Positions 1 to 8,884 of a stretch of DNA of 8,909 nt are shown here, in pieces; the first letter of the stretch is position 1; the number at the start of each line of letters is the position of its first letter. Under the pieces are notes generated by a model that was not told the origin of the DNA, made no database searches, and saw only the letters and a list, made by a program, of their open reading frames with translations. Both the position numbers and the translations under genes were made by a program. Origin of the DNA: Methylophilaceae bacterium (GTDB lineage: Bacteria > Pseudomonadota > Gammaproteobacteria > Burkholderiales > Methylophilaceae); NCBI GenBank assembly GCA_009926525.1, contig RFOR01000020.1, positions 1 through 8,909 on the forward strand. Reading direction: 5' to 3'.

Positions 1-1041
1 CAATAATATCGTGACTAATGAGGTACCGCCATAACTGACAAATGGCAAGGGAACACCGACCACTGGTAAAACCCCGCTCACCATTCCCATATTCACGAAC
101 ACATAAGTGAAAAATGTCAGGGTAATACTGCCTGCTAATAAACGCGTAAATGTATTTTGGGCTTGAGATGCGATCACCAAGCCGCGACCGATTAAAAGCA
201 TAAATAAAATCAGCAATAAGAAGTTGCCCAAAAATCCAAACTCTTCACCAAACACCGCAAAAATAAAATCTGTCGTGCGTTCAGGTAAAAAATCTAATTG
301 TGATTGCGTGCCCGCCATCCAGCCCTTGCCAGCAAAGCCACCTGATCCTAGGGCAATACTTGCTTGAATAGTGTGATACCCAGCCCCTAAAGGATCTTGG
401 TATGGATCAAACAATATTTCAATTCGTTTGCGCTGATAGTCATGTAACAGAGACCAAAAAATAGGAGCCATTACCGCCGCTGAAACCGCTCCGCCAATTA
501 AAATTTTCCAACTCAAGCCCGCTAAAAATAAAACATAAAAGCCTGCTGCCGCAATAATCAAAGCAGTACCTAAGTCAGGTTGCTTCATAATCAAACCTAC
601 GGGCACAACCAATAACAAGGCAGCGAATGCATAATCGACCCAGCGCAAACTTTGTTCGCGTTTAGAGAAGTACCAGGCGAGCATCATAGGCACCGCGATT
701 TTCATTAACTCGGAAGGCTGTATTCTGCCAATACCAAGATTAAGCCAGCGTCTTGCACCGTGGCTAATTTCACCAAATAAGGCCACCCCGACAAGCAATA
801 ACAAACCTACGATAAAAAGTGGCAAAGCGATGCGTTCTAAATAATGAGGCGAGGTATTTGCTGCGAGCCACATGATGGTGAGTGCAGCAAGAATATTGAG
901 AAGTTGAGAAGTGACTCGCTCAACGCTTCCTCCCGATGCACTATAAAGAACAAATAAGCCCACGACACAGCTAAATAGAATGCATCCCATTAAAAATGGA
1001 TCAATATATTTTTTCAACCGGTCGACTATATGACTAATCAT
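1..1041 (-). CDS. rodA: RodA, SEDS peptidoglycan glycosyltransferase of the elongasome (3' end cut by window edge)
   Basis: RodA is the polytopic inner-membrane glycosyltransferase that polymerises lipid II into glycan strands during rod elongation, working with PBP2. I translated the minus strand from the ATG at 1041; the frame stays open to base 1, giving 347 residues. Family signatures appear in order: YSASGG near residue 32, GARRWLNLG then QPSELMKIAVP around 100-135, QPDLGTAL near 155, GSGGFAGKGWMAGTQS just before 248, QLDFLPERTTDFIFA at 248-262, and GVPLPFVSYGGTS near the end. RodA is usually about 370 residues, so roughly 20 C-terminal residues lie outside the window. The start overlaps the mrdA stop by 8 bases (ATGATTAG) and has a good GAGGA ribosome site 8 bases upstream. 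The multi-spanning hydrophobic pattern fits SEDS proteins. The paralogue FtsW is less likely because the partner gene is a PBP2 and mreBCD is adjacent. Confidence 0.97.
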   Translation of the reverse strand, partial: MISHIVDRLKKYIDPFLMGCILFSCVVGLFVLYSASGGSVERVTSQLLNILAALTIMWLAANTSPHYLERIALPLFIVGLLLLVGVALFGEISHGARRWLNLGIGRIQPSELMKIAVPMMLAWYFSKREQSLRWVDYAFAALLLVVPVGLIMKQPDLGTALIIAAAGFYVLFLAGLSWKILIGGAVSAAVMAPIFWSLLHDYQRKRIEILFDPYQDPLGAGYHTIQASIALGSGGFAGKGWMAGTQSQLDFLPERTTDFIFAVFGEEFGFLGNFLLLILFMLLIGRGLVIASQAQNTFTRLLAGSITLTFFTYVFVNMGMVSGVLPVVGVPLPFVSYGGTSLVTILL

Positions 1042-2956
1042 GTGGCGCATCCTCGACTAAAGGCGCTTCAGACTTTTTACTAGTATCCTGTCCTGACGCA
1101 GTTGGCGTTTTTCCTAACAAGTAATAGTCCATGACTTTACGTGCAATTGGACCTGCCGCCGAACCACCATGCCCACCGTTTTCAACAATCACAGCGATTG
1201 CGATAGTTGGGTCTTCTGCTGGCGCATAGGCAATAAACAAAGCATGGTCGCGATGACGTTCATCGATACTACCGGCGTTATATTTAGCACCTTGTTTAAT
1301 ACCGACCACTTGCGCAGTCCCCGTTTTCGCGGCGATGTTGTAGCTGGCACCAGCACCGACACTCGCTGCAGTTCCACCAGGTTGAGTGACAGCAGACATC
1401 CCAGCCCTCACAATTTCAATATTTCTAGGGTCTAAAGGTACTTCATCCAATTTTGTGATCGACATCAACTGATTTTTAGCGCCATTATGTTTCTGAATGC
1501 TGGTCACCAAATGCGGCTTTATTGCCACGCCGTTATTCGCCAATACAGCGGTTGCTTGCGCTAGTTGCATAGGCGTTACCAATGTGTAACCTTGCCCAAT
1601 ACCCACAATCACCGTTTCGCCTGGATACCATTTTTGTTTCCAACGACGCCATTTCCATTCTGGCGTTGGCAACAATCCACCAATCTCACCAACTAGGTCC
1701 ACACCCGTTTTTTTACCAAAGCCAAAGTGACTGACGAAAGAAGTGAGTTTATCAATACCCAATTCCAATGCGAGCCCATAGAAAAATGTATCGCAGGAAA
1801 CGGTAATTGCCTTTTGCATATCCACTTGGCCATGACCGCCAGGCTTCCAATCCCGGTATTGATGCGCGCTCCCTGCCAAAGTATAAAACCCAGGATCGCC
1901 AATACTAAAAGGGGGTAAGCGTTTGGCTTCTTGCAAACCAGCCATCGCAACGAAAGGTTTAAAAGTAGATCCTGGAGGGTATATGCCACGAATTGGACGA
2001 TTAATCAGCGGCCTATCTAAAGAGCCATTAAGCGCCTTCCATGTGTCTGCATCAATTCCATCCACAAAAAGGTTTGGGTCAAAAGTTGGCATGCTGACAT
2101 AAGACAAAATCTCGCCATTTTTTGGATTAATCGCCACCATAGCACCACGATGATTCTCAAATGCTTTTTCAGCAATATCTTGCATCTTAGAATCTATCGA
2201 CAACACTAAGTCGTCGCCAGGGACAGGTGGTGTACTTGATAAAACTCGCACCGCATGGCCGTCCGCATCAATTTCTACTTGTTGAAAACCTGTGGTGCCA
2301 TGTAATTGGCGTTCGTAATACTGCTCAATACCGCCCTTGCCAATATGGTCAGATCCTTTGTAATTTGAGAGGTCTTCAGACTCCTCTAAAGCTTTTACGT
2401 CTGACTGATTAATGCGCCCAATATAGCCAATCATATGCACGCCAAGATTGCCAAATGGATAATGCCTAAAAAGACGTGAGCGAATTTCTACACCAGGAAA
2501 TTGGTAACGGTTAGCAGCAAACTTTGCAGCCTCCACTTCATTTAAGTGCGTTCTAATCGGCACACTTTCAAAGCTATGGCTTTCCTGTCGGAGCTTTTTA
2601 AAACGCTTACGGTCTTCTGCGCTCACCTCAATAAATTGGCTAATTTCATTAATCGTTTCTTCTACATCACCAGCTTTTGACGGGGTAATTTCTAAGGTGT
2701 AGACAAAGAAATTGTGCGCCAAAGTCACGCCATTTCTGTCTAAAATCAAACCACGATTAGGCACAATTGGCACTAAAGAAACACGATTGTTTTCTGCGAG
2801 CGTTTGGAAGTATTCATACTTCAATAGCTGCAGATAGAAAAATCGACCGAGCAAGACCGCGAAACATAGCATTATCAAACCCGTGGCAACGGTTAGTCTT
2901 AAGCTATATTGGTGCTGCTCTAAAGAATGATTTTTAACTTCGAAACGCAAGCGCAT
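1034..2956 (-). CDS. mrdA: Penicillin-binding protein 2 (MrdA), elongation-specific D,D-transpeptidase
   Basis: Class B PBP that crosslinks the glycan strands made by RodA; it is a bitopic inner-membrane protein with a periplasmic catalytic domain. From the ATG at 2956 it is 640 residues, close to the E. coli length. It has a short cytoplasmic N-terminus, one membrane segment at about residues 21-42, a pedestal with the NRGLILDRNG motif near 67-76, and a transpeptidase domain. The active-site set is complete: STFK with nucleophile Ser330, SCD at 387-389 (the SxD variant of SxN seen in PBP2), and KTGTAQ starting at Lys544. The last 25 or so residues form a polar tail. The frame remains open to an ATG at 3019, but those 21 extra residues lie within the mreD coding sequence and do not resemble a PBP2 N-terminus. 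The chosen start lies 5 bases after the mreD stop. No clear Shine-Dalgarno is visible, so translation probably depends on coupling to mreD. Confidence 0.97.
   Translation of the reverse strand: MRLRFEVKNHSLEQHQYSLRLTVATGLIMLCFAVLLGRFFYLQLLKYEYFQTLAENNRVSLVPIVPNRGLILDRNGVTLAHNFFVYTLEITPSKAGDVEETINEISQFIEVSAEDRKRFKKLRQESHSFESVPIRTHLNEVEAAKFAANRYQFPGVEIRSRLFRHYPFGNLGVHMIGYIGRINQSDVKALEESEDLSNYKGSDHIGKGGIEQYYERQLHGTTGFQQVEIDADGHAVRVLSSTPPVPGDDLVLSIDSKMQDIAEKAFENHRGAMVAINPKNGEILSYVSMPTFDPNLFVDGIDADTWKALNGSLDRPLINRPIRGIYPPGSTFKPFVAMAGLQEAKRLPPFSIGDPGFYTLAGSAHQYRDWKPGGHGQVDMQKAITVSCDTFFYGLALELGIDKLTSFVSHFGFGKKTGVDLVGEIGGLLPTPEWKWRRWKQKWYPGETVIVGIGQGYTLVTPMQLAQATAVLANNGVAIKPHLVTSIQKHNGAKNQLMSITKLDEVPLDPRNIEIVRAGMSAVTQPGGTAASVGAGASYNIAAKTGTAQVVGIKQGAKYNAGSIDERHRDHALFIAYAPAEDPTIAIAVIVENGGHGGSAAGPIARKVMDYYLLGKTPTASGQDTSKKSEAPLVEDAPHD
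1050..1054 (-). promoter_or_regulatory. Ribosome binding site of rodA
   Basis: GAGGA on the minus strand lies 8 bases before the ATG at 1041, inside the last codons of mrdA. It is one of the clearest Shine-Dalgarno matches in the minus-strand cluster and fixes the rodA start. Its position suggests that rodA translation is coupled to that of PBP2. Confidence 0.75.
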
Positions 2957-2961
2957 AGAAA

Positions 2962-3444
2962 TTATTGCTGACGCGCCATAATATTGACCGATAGGCGAGA
3001 ATGAAGCAGGGCATACCAAAACATAATGCCCGTAAACGATGGCACAAAGTAAGTCCAGCCAAAATACTCACTGCCTGAAAACGACTTGAGTAATAACAAG
3101 ATGAGCTGATTGACAAACAACAACAAAAATACGTAAACAGACTGCTGTAATACGGTAAATAAAATTAATCTGCGCTGATACATCACCGCCAAAAATGCGG
3201 TCAGGGAATAGGCAAGCGCATTTTGACCAAACAAATCTCCGCTAATGAGGTCCATCAAAACACCTGCTGTCCAAGCGATGCCAATGTTACAAATACTTGG
3301 AGCACGCAACAGCCAAAATAAAAGTGCGAGCAATAGAAAGTCCGGCTTGATTTGTAGCCAAATGCCAGAAAAAGGAAGCAGCTGAAGTAGCAAAGCAGCT
3401 AGCAAGGTAAAGTAAACGCGGCGGCGGTTAAAGTTTTGCATCAT
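2962..3444 (-). CDS. mreD: Rod shape-determining protein MreD
   Basis: Small, very hydrophobic inner-membrane protein of the elongasome that partners MreC and modulates PBP2 activation. The product is 160 residues, normal for MreD. It has a basic N-terminus (RRR at 7-9) and about five hydrophobic segments, roughly 11-29, 34-48, 52-89 (probably two), 93-120 and 130-147. The most diagnostic motif is GVLMDLISGDLFGQNAL at 61-77, matching the conserved G-x-x-x-D-x-x-x-G-x-x-x-G region of the family. Its start overlaps the end of mreC by 17 bases. Two ATG codons in tandem (3444 and 3441) can both serve; an AGGA ribosome site lies 3 bases before the first and 6 before the second, so initiation at the second is plausible and would remove one Met. 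MreD sequences diverge widely, so context between mreC and mrdA carries much of the weight. Confidence 0.95.
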   Translation of the reverse strand: MMQNFNRRRVYFTLLAALLLQLLPFSGIWLQIKPDFLLLALLFWLLRAPSICNIGIAWTAGVLMDLISGDLFGQNALAYSLTAFLAVMYQRRLILFTVLQQSVYVFLLLFVNQLILLLLKSFSGSEYFGWTYFVPSFTGIMFWYALLHSRLSVNIMARQQ

Positions 3445-4366
3445 TTTTCCTAGACGATCTATCTTTTTTATCTGATAGATTTTTTGCGTCTTCGCTCAAG
3501 ACTTGCTGAATATCTTTGGCCACTAAATCAGTCGTATCACTGGAGAGAATAAGCACTTGTCGGTGATTTTGAATGCCCGCAAGCGGTGTTGCAACAATTT
3601 GGGCAAATGGTGAGTTCGCATTTGTTTTGATGCTCTCTACCTTCGCTACAGCAAGTCCGGCTGGGTATATGCCGTCAATTCCCGACGTCACCAATTTATC
3701 ACCTTTTTGGATATCTATATTGGCTGGCAAATAGGGCAAGGTAATTGTATTGTCGCGGCCGTGCCCAAATGAAATGGCACGCAAGGCATTACGCTCAACC
3801 TGAATAGGAATAGAAAGGGCTTTATCCGTTAGCAAAGTCACTTCGCTACTATAAGGAAACACTCGGGTCACTTGACCGACCACACCAGCACCGTCAACGA
3901 CAGCTTGACCAGCTAAAACATCATTTTTAGCACCTATATTTACAATCACTTTATGGGTAAACGGATCGCGTCCGGTGTACATAATTTCAGCTAAACGCGC
4001 AGGCTGAGTAGTGATTTTTGAAGCATTCATCAAGGTGCGTAGCTGGTCATTTTCATCTTTTAAGGATTGCAAAGCTTGAAGCTGGACACTGTGAAAAATG
4101 GACTGTTTTTTTAAAGTCTCCAACTCGTCTCGGAGGTGTTGTTTAGAAATGAAGTAATTGGCAATACTTGTATATAAAACAAATGGGCTGTTAGCCACCG
4201 CCTGAAACGGCTGCAACCCAACCATTAAAGCTTCCCTAACGGGGGTGAGATAGTTGAATTTAGAGTCTGATGCCATTAACGCAAGTGATAGCGTAGAAAA
4301 CACTATCACCCTTGCAAACGGGCTAGGGCCGTGTTTAAAAAAACGAGGGGCTTGTTGTTGATCCAT
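3428..4366 (-). CDS. mreC: Rod shape-determining protein MreC
   Basis: Bitopic inner-membrane protein whose periplasmic domain binds and activates PBP2 and links it to MreB and MreD. It has 312 residues, typical for proteobacteria. Order of parts: short cytoplasmic segment with FFKHGPSP at 9-16, one membrane helix at about 17-32, a heptad-like coiled coil at about 67-114 used for dimerisation in this family, then the beta-rich MreC core with GVVGQV at 161-166 and GDKLVTSGIDGIYPAGLAVA at 222-241. The C-terminus after about residue 290 is polar and rich in Lys, Asp and Ser, and is probably disordered. The start at 4366 fits the beginnings of betaproteobacterial MreC proteins as I recall them, but there is no recognisable Shine-Dalgarno before it. 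A 100-base gap holding a hairpin separates it from mreB, and its end overlaps mreD. Confidence 0.96.
   Translation of the reverse strand: MDQQQAPRFFKHGPSPFARVIVFSTLSLALMASDSKFNYLTPVREALMVGLQPFQAVANSPFVLYTSIANYFISKQHLRDELETLKKQSIFHSVQLQALQSLKDENDQLRTLMNASKITTQPARLAEIMYTGRDPFTHKVIVNIGAKNDVLAGQAVVDGAGVVGQVTRVFPYSSEVTLLTDKALSIPIQVERNALRAISFGHGRDNTITLPYLPANIDIQKGDKLVTSGIDGIYPAGLAVAKVESIKTNANSPFAQIVATPLAGIQNHRQVLILSSDTTDLVAKDIQQVLSEDAKNLSDKKDRSSRKNDAKL
3448..3451 (-). promoter_or_regulatory. Ribosome binding site of mreD
   Basis: AGGA on the minus strand, within the last codons of mreC, lies 3 bases before the ATG at 3444 and 6 bases before the ATG at 3441. The spacing favours the second ATG, so the mature start of MreD is uncertain by one residue. 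Confidence 0.5.
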
Positions 4367-4413
4367 TAAGAACTATGTGTATAACCCGAAATTAAAGAGG
4401 GCAGATAAAACCA

Positions 4414-4450
4414 TTTAGTAAAACTAAAGAAGGCTGCAAATGCAGCCTTC
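4414..4450 (-). terminator. Hairpin pair after mreB, probable leaky intrinsic terminator
   Basis: Reading the minus strand from the mreB stop, a perfect 10-base inverted repeat occurs (GAAGGCTGCA at 4429-4438 pairing with TGCAGCCTTC at 4441-4450). It is followed at once by TTTAGTTTT, a U-rich run interrupted by AG. The first part of that run can also pair with ACTAAA to form a second AT-rich hairpin (4414-4419 with 4423-4428, 3-base loop). The strong stem with a downstream U-rich tract is what an intrinsic terminator looks like. Because mreC follows only about 50 bases later with no strong promoter visible, I infer partial termination that lowers mreCD-mrdA-rodA expression relative to mreB. 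On the plus strand an A-run follows the stem, so it is not expected to terminate in that direction. Confidence 0.65.
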
Positions 4451-4466
4451 AAAAAATCAAACCAAA

Positions 4467-5513
<1,047 letters not shown>

Positions 5514-5552
5514 CTATATATCCTTAGCAAGCCACTCGAAATTAGTAGCAGT

Positions 5553-5581
5553 ATTATAACGAAACACTCCGCGGCTGAAGT
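5553..5581 (-). promoter_or_regulatory. Predicted sigma-70 promoter for mreB
   Basis: The -10 box is a perfect TATAAT on the minus strand (5558-5553). The -35 is poor: the best candidates are TTCAGC (5579-5574, spacer 15, 3 of 6 consensus bases) and ACTTCA (5581-5576, spacer 17, worse). Transcription would begin near 5546, giving a leader of about 35 bases. A weak -35 suggests help from an activator or from an UP-like element, but neither is demonstrated. Confidence 0.55.
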
Positions 5582-5604
5582 TGTGCGTAAAATCAAGTTA
5601 TAAT
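5575..5604 (+). promoter_or_regulatory. Predicted sigma-70 promoter for gatCAB
   Basis: Perfect TATAAT at 5599-5604 with a weak -35, CTGAAG, at 5575-5580 (spacer 18, 3 of 6 consensus bases). TTGTGC at 5581-5586 looks better as a hexamer but is only 12 bases from the -10. Transcription would begin near 5611 and give a leader of about 33 bases before the gatC ATG. Confidence 0.55.
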
Positions 5605-5643
5605 ACCTTATATCTAACAAAAATTTAAGATTTGGACGCAGAA

Positions 5644-5931
5644 ATGTCACTTAACAGTGCAGATATTAAAAGGATTGCGCACTTAGCGCGCATTGAAGTA
5701 AGTAATGAAGAGGCAGAGGCTACTTTAACCAAGCTGACAGGCATTCTTGGCTTGATTGAGCAAATGCAAGCGGTCGACACCACAGGTATCGTTCCAATGT
5801 CTCATTCACAAGATGTGACCCAGCGTCTTCGTGACGATGTCGTCACCGAAACAAACCAACGCGAACTATTTCAATCTATCGCGCCAGCCGTTAAAGATGG
5901 CCTGTATCTTGTCCCTAAAGTGATTGAATAA
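5644..5931 (+). CDS. gatC: GatC, small subunit of the Asp/Glu-tRNA amidotransferase
   Basis: GatC wraps around GatA and stabilises its contact with GatB in the GatCAB complex, which amidates misacylated Asp-tRNA(Asn) and/or Glu-tRNA(Gln). From the ATG at 5644 the product has 95 residues, the usual size. Typical motifs are visible: [13 protein letters not shown] near the N-terminus, a central [11 protein letters not shown] segment, LRDD, and the C-terminal [11 protein letters not shown]. The frame can also start four codons earlier at a TTG (5632), but ATG gives the family-like beginning MSLNSADI and has a GGA 7 bases upstream. It is first in the rightward operon and is followed by gatA after 24 bases. 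Confidence 0.97.
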   Translation: MSLNSADIKRIAHLARIEVSNEEAEATLTKLTGILGLIEQMQAVDTTGIVPMSHSQDVTQRLRDDVVTETNQRELFQSIAPAVKDGLYLVPKVIE

Positions 5932-5955
5932 AAAAAGCAAACCAAGTAAACATAC

Positions 5956-7425
5956 ATGATTAATAAAAGCCTAAAACAACTTGGTGCCATGCTCCAAGAC
6001 AAAGAAATTTCTAGCGTCGAATTGACCCAAGAATTCTTAAACCGTATTGACCGACTCAACCCGGAAATCAATGCCTTCATTACGCTGGACAAAGACAAAA
6101 CACTTGCTCAAGCAAAGCATGCGGATAGCCTATTAGCGGCTGGCAAAGGGACTGCTTTAACTGGATTACCAATCGGACAAAAAGACATTTTTGTCGCCAA
6201 AGGATGGCGTACGACTTGTGGCTCAAAAATGCTCGAAACATTTATCGGCCCTTACGATGCTGACATCATTGAGCGCTTTGATGGGGTAGGCGCCGTCAAT
6301 TTGGGTAAAACCAATATGGACGAATTTGCGATGGGCTCATCAAACGAGACTAGCTATTTCGGTAAAGTACAAAACCCTTGGGACAGAAGCCGTGTTCCTG
6401 GCGGTAGTTCAGGTGGTAGCGCAGCAGCCGTTGCAGCTCGTTTATGTGCAGCAGCGACCGGCACTGACACTGGCGGCTCTATTCGCCAACCTGCCTCACT
6501 CTGTGGCCTGTCAGGGTTAAAACCAACTTACGGCTTAGCTTCTCGTTATGGGATGATTGCTTTTGCATCATCGCTGGACCAATCAGGCCCAATGGCAAAG
6601 TCTTGTGAAGACATGGCACTGATGATGAACGTGATTACGGGCTTTGATCAACGTGACTCCACCAGCTTAAATCGTGAAAAAGAGGATTACACCCGCGACC
6701 TTAACAAGCCACTTGCTGGCTTAAAAGTCGGCTTACCAAAAGAATATTTCGCTGAGGGCTTGGATGCGGACGTTGCTAAAGTTGTGCAAGAAGCCGTTGC
6801 TGAATACAAAAAGCTAGGCGCTGAAATTGTTGATATCAGCCTACCAAATACCAAACTTTCTATCCCTGTTTACTACGTGCTTGCACCGGCTGAAGCCTCA
6901 AGCAACTTGTCACGTTTTGACGGAGTGCGCTACGGCCATCGCGCTAAAGAGTATGGCGATTTGATGGACATGTATTGCAAGAGCCGTGCAGAAGGTTTTG
7001 GGGCAGAAGTTAAACGTCGTATTTTGATTGGCGCGTATGTATTAAGTGCTGGTTACTACGATGCTTACTACATAAAAGCCCAACAAATCCGCCGCCTGAT
7101 TGCGCAAGACTTTGAAAACGCGTTTAAACAATGCGACATCATCATGGGGCCAACTGCGCCATCGACTGCATTTAAAGCGGGTGAAAAAGCAGACGATCCA
7201 GTCGCGATGTACTTACAAGACATTTATACCATTGCGGTTAACTTAGCTGGCTTGCCCGGCATGAGCATTCCTGCTGGCTTTGCACCAAGTGAAGATGGCA
7301 AACAATTGCCGGTTGGCTTGCAAATTATTGGTAATTATTTTGATGAAGCACGCATGCTCAATGCAGGCCACGCTTATCAACAAGTCACAGATTGGCACAC
7401 ACAAATGCCAGAGGGAATTGAATAA
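5956..7425 (+). CDS. gatA: GatA, amidase (glutaminase) subunit of the Asp/Glu-tRNA amidotransferase
   Basis: GatA belongs to the amidase-signature family; it hydrolyses glutamine (or asparagine) and releases ammonia that is channelled to GatB. It has 489 residues, normal for the family. The Ser-cisSer-Lys triad is complete: Lys76 in LPIGQKDIF, cis-Ser Ser151 in [15 protein letters not shown], and nucleophile Ser175 in [12 protein letters not shown]. The C-terminal half carries [13 protein letters not shown] and the LPVGLQIIG motif common to GatA. The ATG at 5956 gives the expected N-terminus, but the A-rich 24-base gap after gatC contains no clear Shine-Dalgarno. The stop codon overlaps the gatB ATG by one base (TAATG). 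Other amidase-signature enzymes are possible by motif alone, but gatC and gatB on either side settle the assignment. Confidence 0.99.
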   Translation: MINKSLKQLGAMLQDKEISSVELTQEFLNRIDRLNPEINAFITLDKDKTLAQAKHADSLLAAGKGTALTGLPIGQKDIFVAKGWRTTCGSKMLETFIGPYDADIIERFDGVGAVNLGKTNMDEFAMGSSNETSYFGKVQNPWDRSRVPGGSSGGSAAAVAARLCAAATGTDTGGSIRQPASLCGLSGLKPTYGLASRYGMIAFASSLDQSGPMAKSCEDMALMMNVITGFDQRDSTSLNREKEDYTRDLNKPLAGLKVGLPKEYFAEGLDADVAKVVQEAVAEYKKLGAEIVDISLPNTKLSIPVYYVLAPAEASSNLSRFDGVRYGHRAKEYGDLMDMYCKSRAEGFGAEVKRRILIGAYVLSAGYYDAYYIKAQQIRRLIAQDFENAFKQCDIIMGPTAPSTAFKAGEKADDPVAMYLQDIYTIAVNLAGLPGMSIPAGFAPSEDGKQLPVGLQIIGNYFDEARMLNAGHAYQQVTDWHTQMPEGIE

Positions 7426-8867
7426 TGGAATGGGAAGTCGTTATCGGGCTGGAAACACACACCCAGCTACAAACCAAAACGAAGATTTTTAGTGGCGCTT
7501 CGACCGCCTTCGGTTCAGAGCCAAACACGCAGGCCTGTGTGGTGAGTTTAGCCCTACCTGGTGTGTTGCCAGTACTGAATAGAGAAGCTGTGAAATGTGC
7601 CATTAAATTTGGCCTCGCAGTGAACGCTGAAATTGCCCCGCGCTCTGTGTTTGCACGTAAAAATTATTTCTATCCAGACTTACCTAAAGGCTACCAAATC
7701 AGTCAATATGAGCTGCCAGTGGTTGGCAAAGGCAGCATGACCATTCAAGTGGGTTCTGGTGACAAAGCTTACGAAAAAGTCATCAACATTACTCGCGCTC
7801 ACTTAGAAGAAGATGCTGGCAAATCTGTGCATGGTGCACAAGAAGGCATGTCAGGTATCGACTTAAACCGTGCTGGCACACCCCTTCTTGAAATCGTGAC
7901 TGAACCCGATATGCGCTCAGCTGCTGAAGCGGTTGCCTATGCAAAAAAACTGCATGATTTAGTGCAATGGATCGGCATTTGCGATGGCAATATGCAAGAA
8001 GGCAGCTTTCGCTGTGACGTCAACGTTTCAGTGCGCCCTAAAGGCACAGAAAAACTTGGCACACGCCGCGAAATTAAAAACTTAAACTCATTCAAGTTTA
8101 TGCAACAAGCGATTGAGTATGAAACAAACTGGCAAATAGAAACCCTAGAAGATGGCGGTACTATCCAGCAAGCAACCGTGCTATTTAATCCAGACACAGG
8201 CGAAACGCGCGCAATGCGGAGCAAAGAAGAAGCGAATGATTATCGCTATTTCCCAGACCCTGATTTACTGCCACTAGCGATTTCAGAAAGCGATATCAGC
8301 AACGTCAAAGCTGAAATGCCTGAATTGCCTGAGGCAATGAAAGCGCGCTTTGAAGCGCAATATGGCTTGGCACATTACGACGCAAATGCCTTAACTAGCT
8401 CCCGTGGCACAGCAGATTATTTTGTCTCAACAGTAGAGGCTGGTAGTGATGCAAAACTTGCTGCTAACTGGGTGATGGGTAGTGTTTCAGCTAAGCTTAA
8501 TGCTGAAGACAAAGAAATCTCAGCATCACCAATTTCTCCAAGCGCTTTAGCAAGCCTCATCAAACGCATTCAAGACGGCACCATTTCTAACAACGCTGCG
8601 AAACAAGTGTTTGAAGCAATGTGGGCTGGTGAAGGTGATGCTGATAGCATCATCGAGAGCAAAGGCTTGAAGCAAGTGTCTGATTCTGGCGCAATTGAAG
8701 CAATTGTGGACGAAGTACTTGCAGCAAATGCAGCCATGGTTGAAGAGTTCAAAGCAGGCAAAGAAAAAGCGTTTAATGCGCTTGTCGGCCAAGCAATGAA
8801 AGCCTCAAAAGGCAAAGCGAACCCTGCACAAGTGAACGAAATTCTGAAGAAAAAACTCGGGGCTTAA
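7425..8867 (+). CDS. gatB: GatB, tRNA-binding kinase/transamidase subunit of the Asp/Glu-tRNA amidotransferase
   Basis: GatB phosphorylates the side chain of misacylated Asp or Glu on the tRNA and then amidates it with ammonia arriving from GatA. It has 480 residues, a normal length. The cradle domain begins with [11 protein letters not shown] (Glu10 and His12 in the active-site region), then [16 protein letters not shown] near 81-96, HLEED at 126-130, [18 protein letters not shown] around 188-205 and [16 protein letters not shown] near 218-233. [13 protein letters not shown] follows at about 272-284. The C-terminal 150 or so residues match the helical and YqeY-like tail that binds the tRNA elbow, ending in [14 protein letters not shown] and NEILKKKL. 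The start overlaps the gatA stop in TAATG; GAGGG lies 9 bases upstream at 7411-7415. The sequence alone does not show whether the complex serves Asn-tRNA, Gln-tRNA or both. Confidence 0.99.
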   Translation: MEWEVVIGLETHTQLQTKTKIFSGASTAFGSEPNTQACVVSLALPGVLPVLNREAVKCAIKFGLAVNAEIAPRSVFARKNYFYPDLPKGYQISQYELPVVGKGSMTIQVGSGDKAYEKVINITRAHLEEDAGKSVHGAQEGMSGIDLNRAGTPLLEIVTEPDMRSAAEAVAYAKKLHDLVQWIGICDGNMQEGSFRCDVNVSVRPKGTEKLGTRREIKNLNSFKFMQQAIEYETNWQIETLEDGGTIQQATVLFNPDTGETRAMRSKEEANDYRYFPDPDLLPLAISESDISNVKAEMPELPEAMKARFEAQYGLAHYDANALTSSRGTADYFVSTVEAGSDAKLAANWVMGSVSAKLNAEDKEISASPISPSALASLIKRIQDGTISNNAAKQVFEAMWAGEGDADSIIESKGLKQVSDSGAIEAIVDEVLAANAAMVEEFKAGKEKAFNALVGQAMKASKGKANPAQVNEILKKKLGA

Positions 8868-8884
8868 TTCAAGTGGTGCACAAC

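Larger units (their letters stand above)
5551..5606. repeat. 10-base inverted repeat containing the two divergent -10 boxes
   Basis: GTATTATAAC at 5551-5560 and GTTATAATAC at 5597-5606 are exact reverse complements, 36 bases apart. Each arm contains the -10 box of one promoter, so the mreB and gatC promoters have the same ten bases around the -10 in mirror image. The arms cannot be extended by matching bases on either side. Confidence 0.85.

Noticed and set aside
1693..1989. Minus-strand open frame of 98 codons inside mrdA
   Set aside because: It runs in another frame through the transpeptidase domain of PBP2, has no recognisable domain or ribosome site, and contradicts a well-supported gene.
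2957..3019. Longer PBP2 beginning at the ATG at 3019 (21 extra residues)
   Set aside because: The extension lies wholly within the mreD coding sequence and has no PBP2-like features. Starting at 2956 puts the nucleophile Ser at residue 330 and KTG at 544, as I recall for E. coli PBP2.
5569..5574. CCGCGG palindrome in the divergent promoter region as an operator
   Set aside because: A six-base palindrome is common by chance; it is off-centre in the inverted repeat and has no repeated or extended partner.
5581..5604. TTGTGC as the -35 of the gatC promoter
   Set aside because: It lies only 12 bases from the TATAAT, too close for sigma-70 use.
5632..5643. gatC start at TTG 5632
   Set aside because: ATG at 5644 gives the family-like N-terminus and usual length, with a GGA at suitable spacing; the TTG has no better ribosome site.
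7937..8224. Minus-strand open frame of 95 codons opposite gatB
   Set aside because: It is antisense to the conserved GatB cradle domain, and its composition is the mirror of gatB codons. There is no sign of independent coding.
8547..8815. Two overlapping minus-strand open frames opposite the gatB C-terminus
   Set aside because: They are in two different frames over the same bases with low-complexity Ala/Ser or Cys/Phe content, as expected of shadows of an Ala/Lys/Glu-rich gene.
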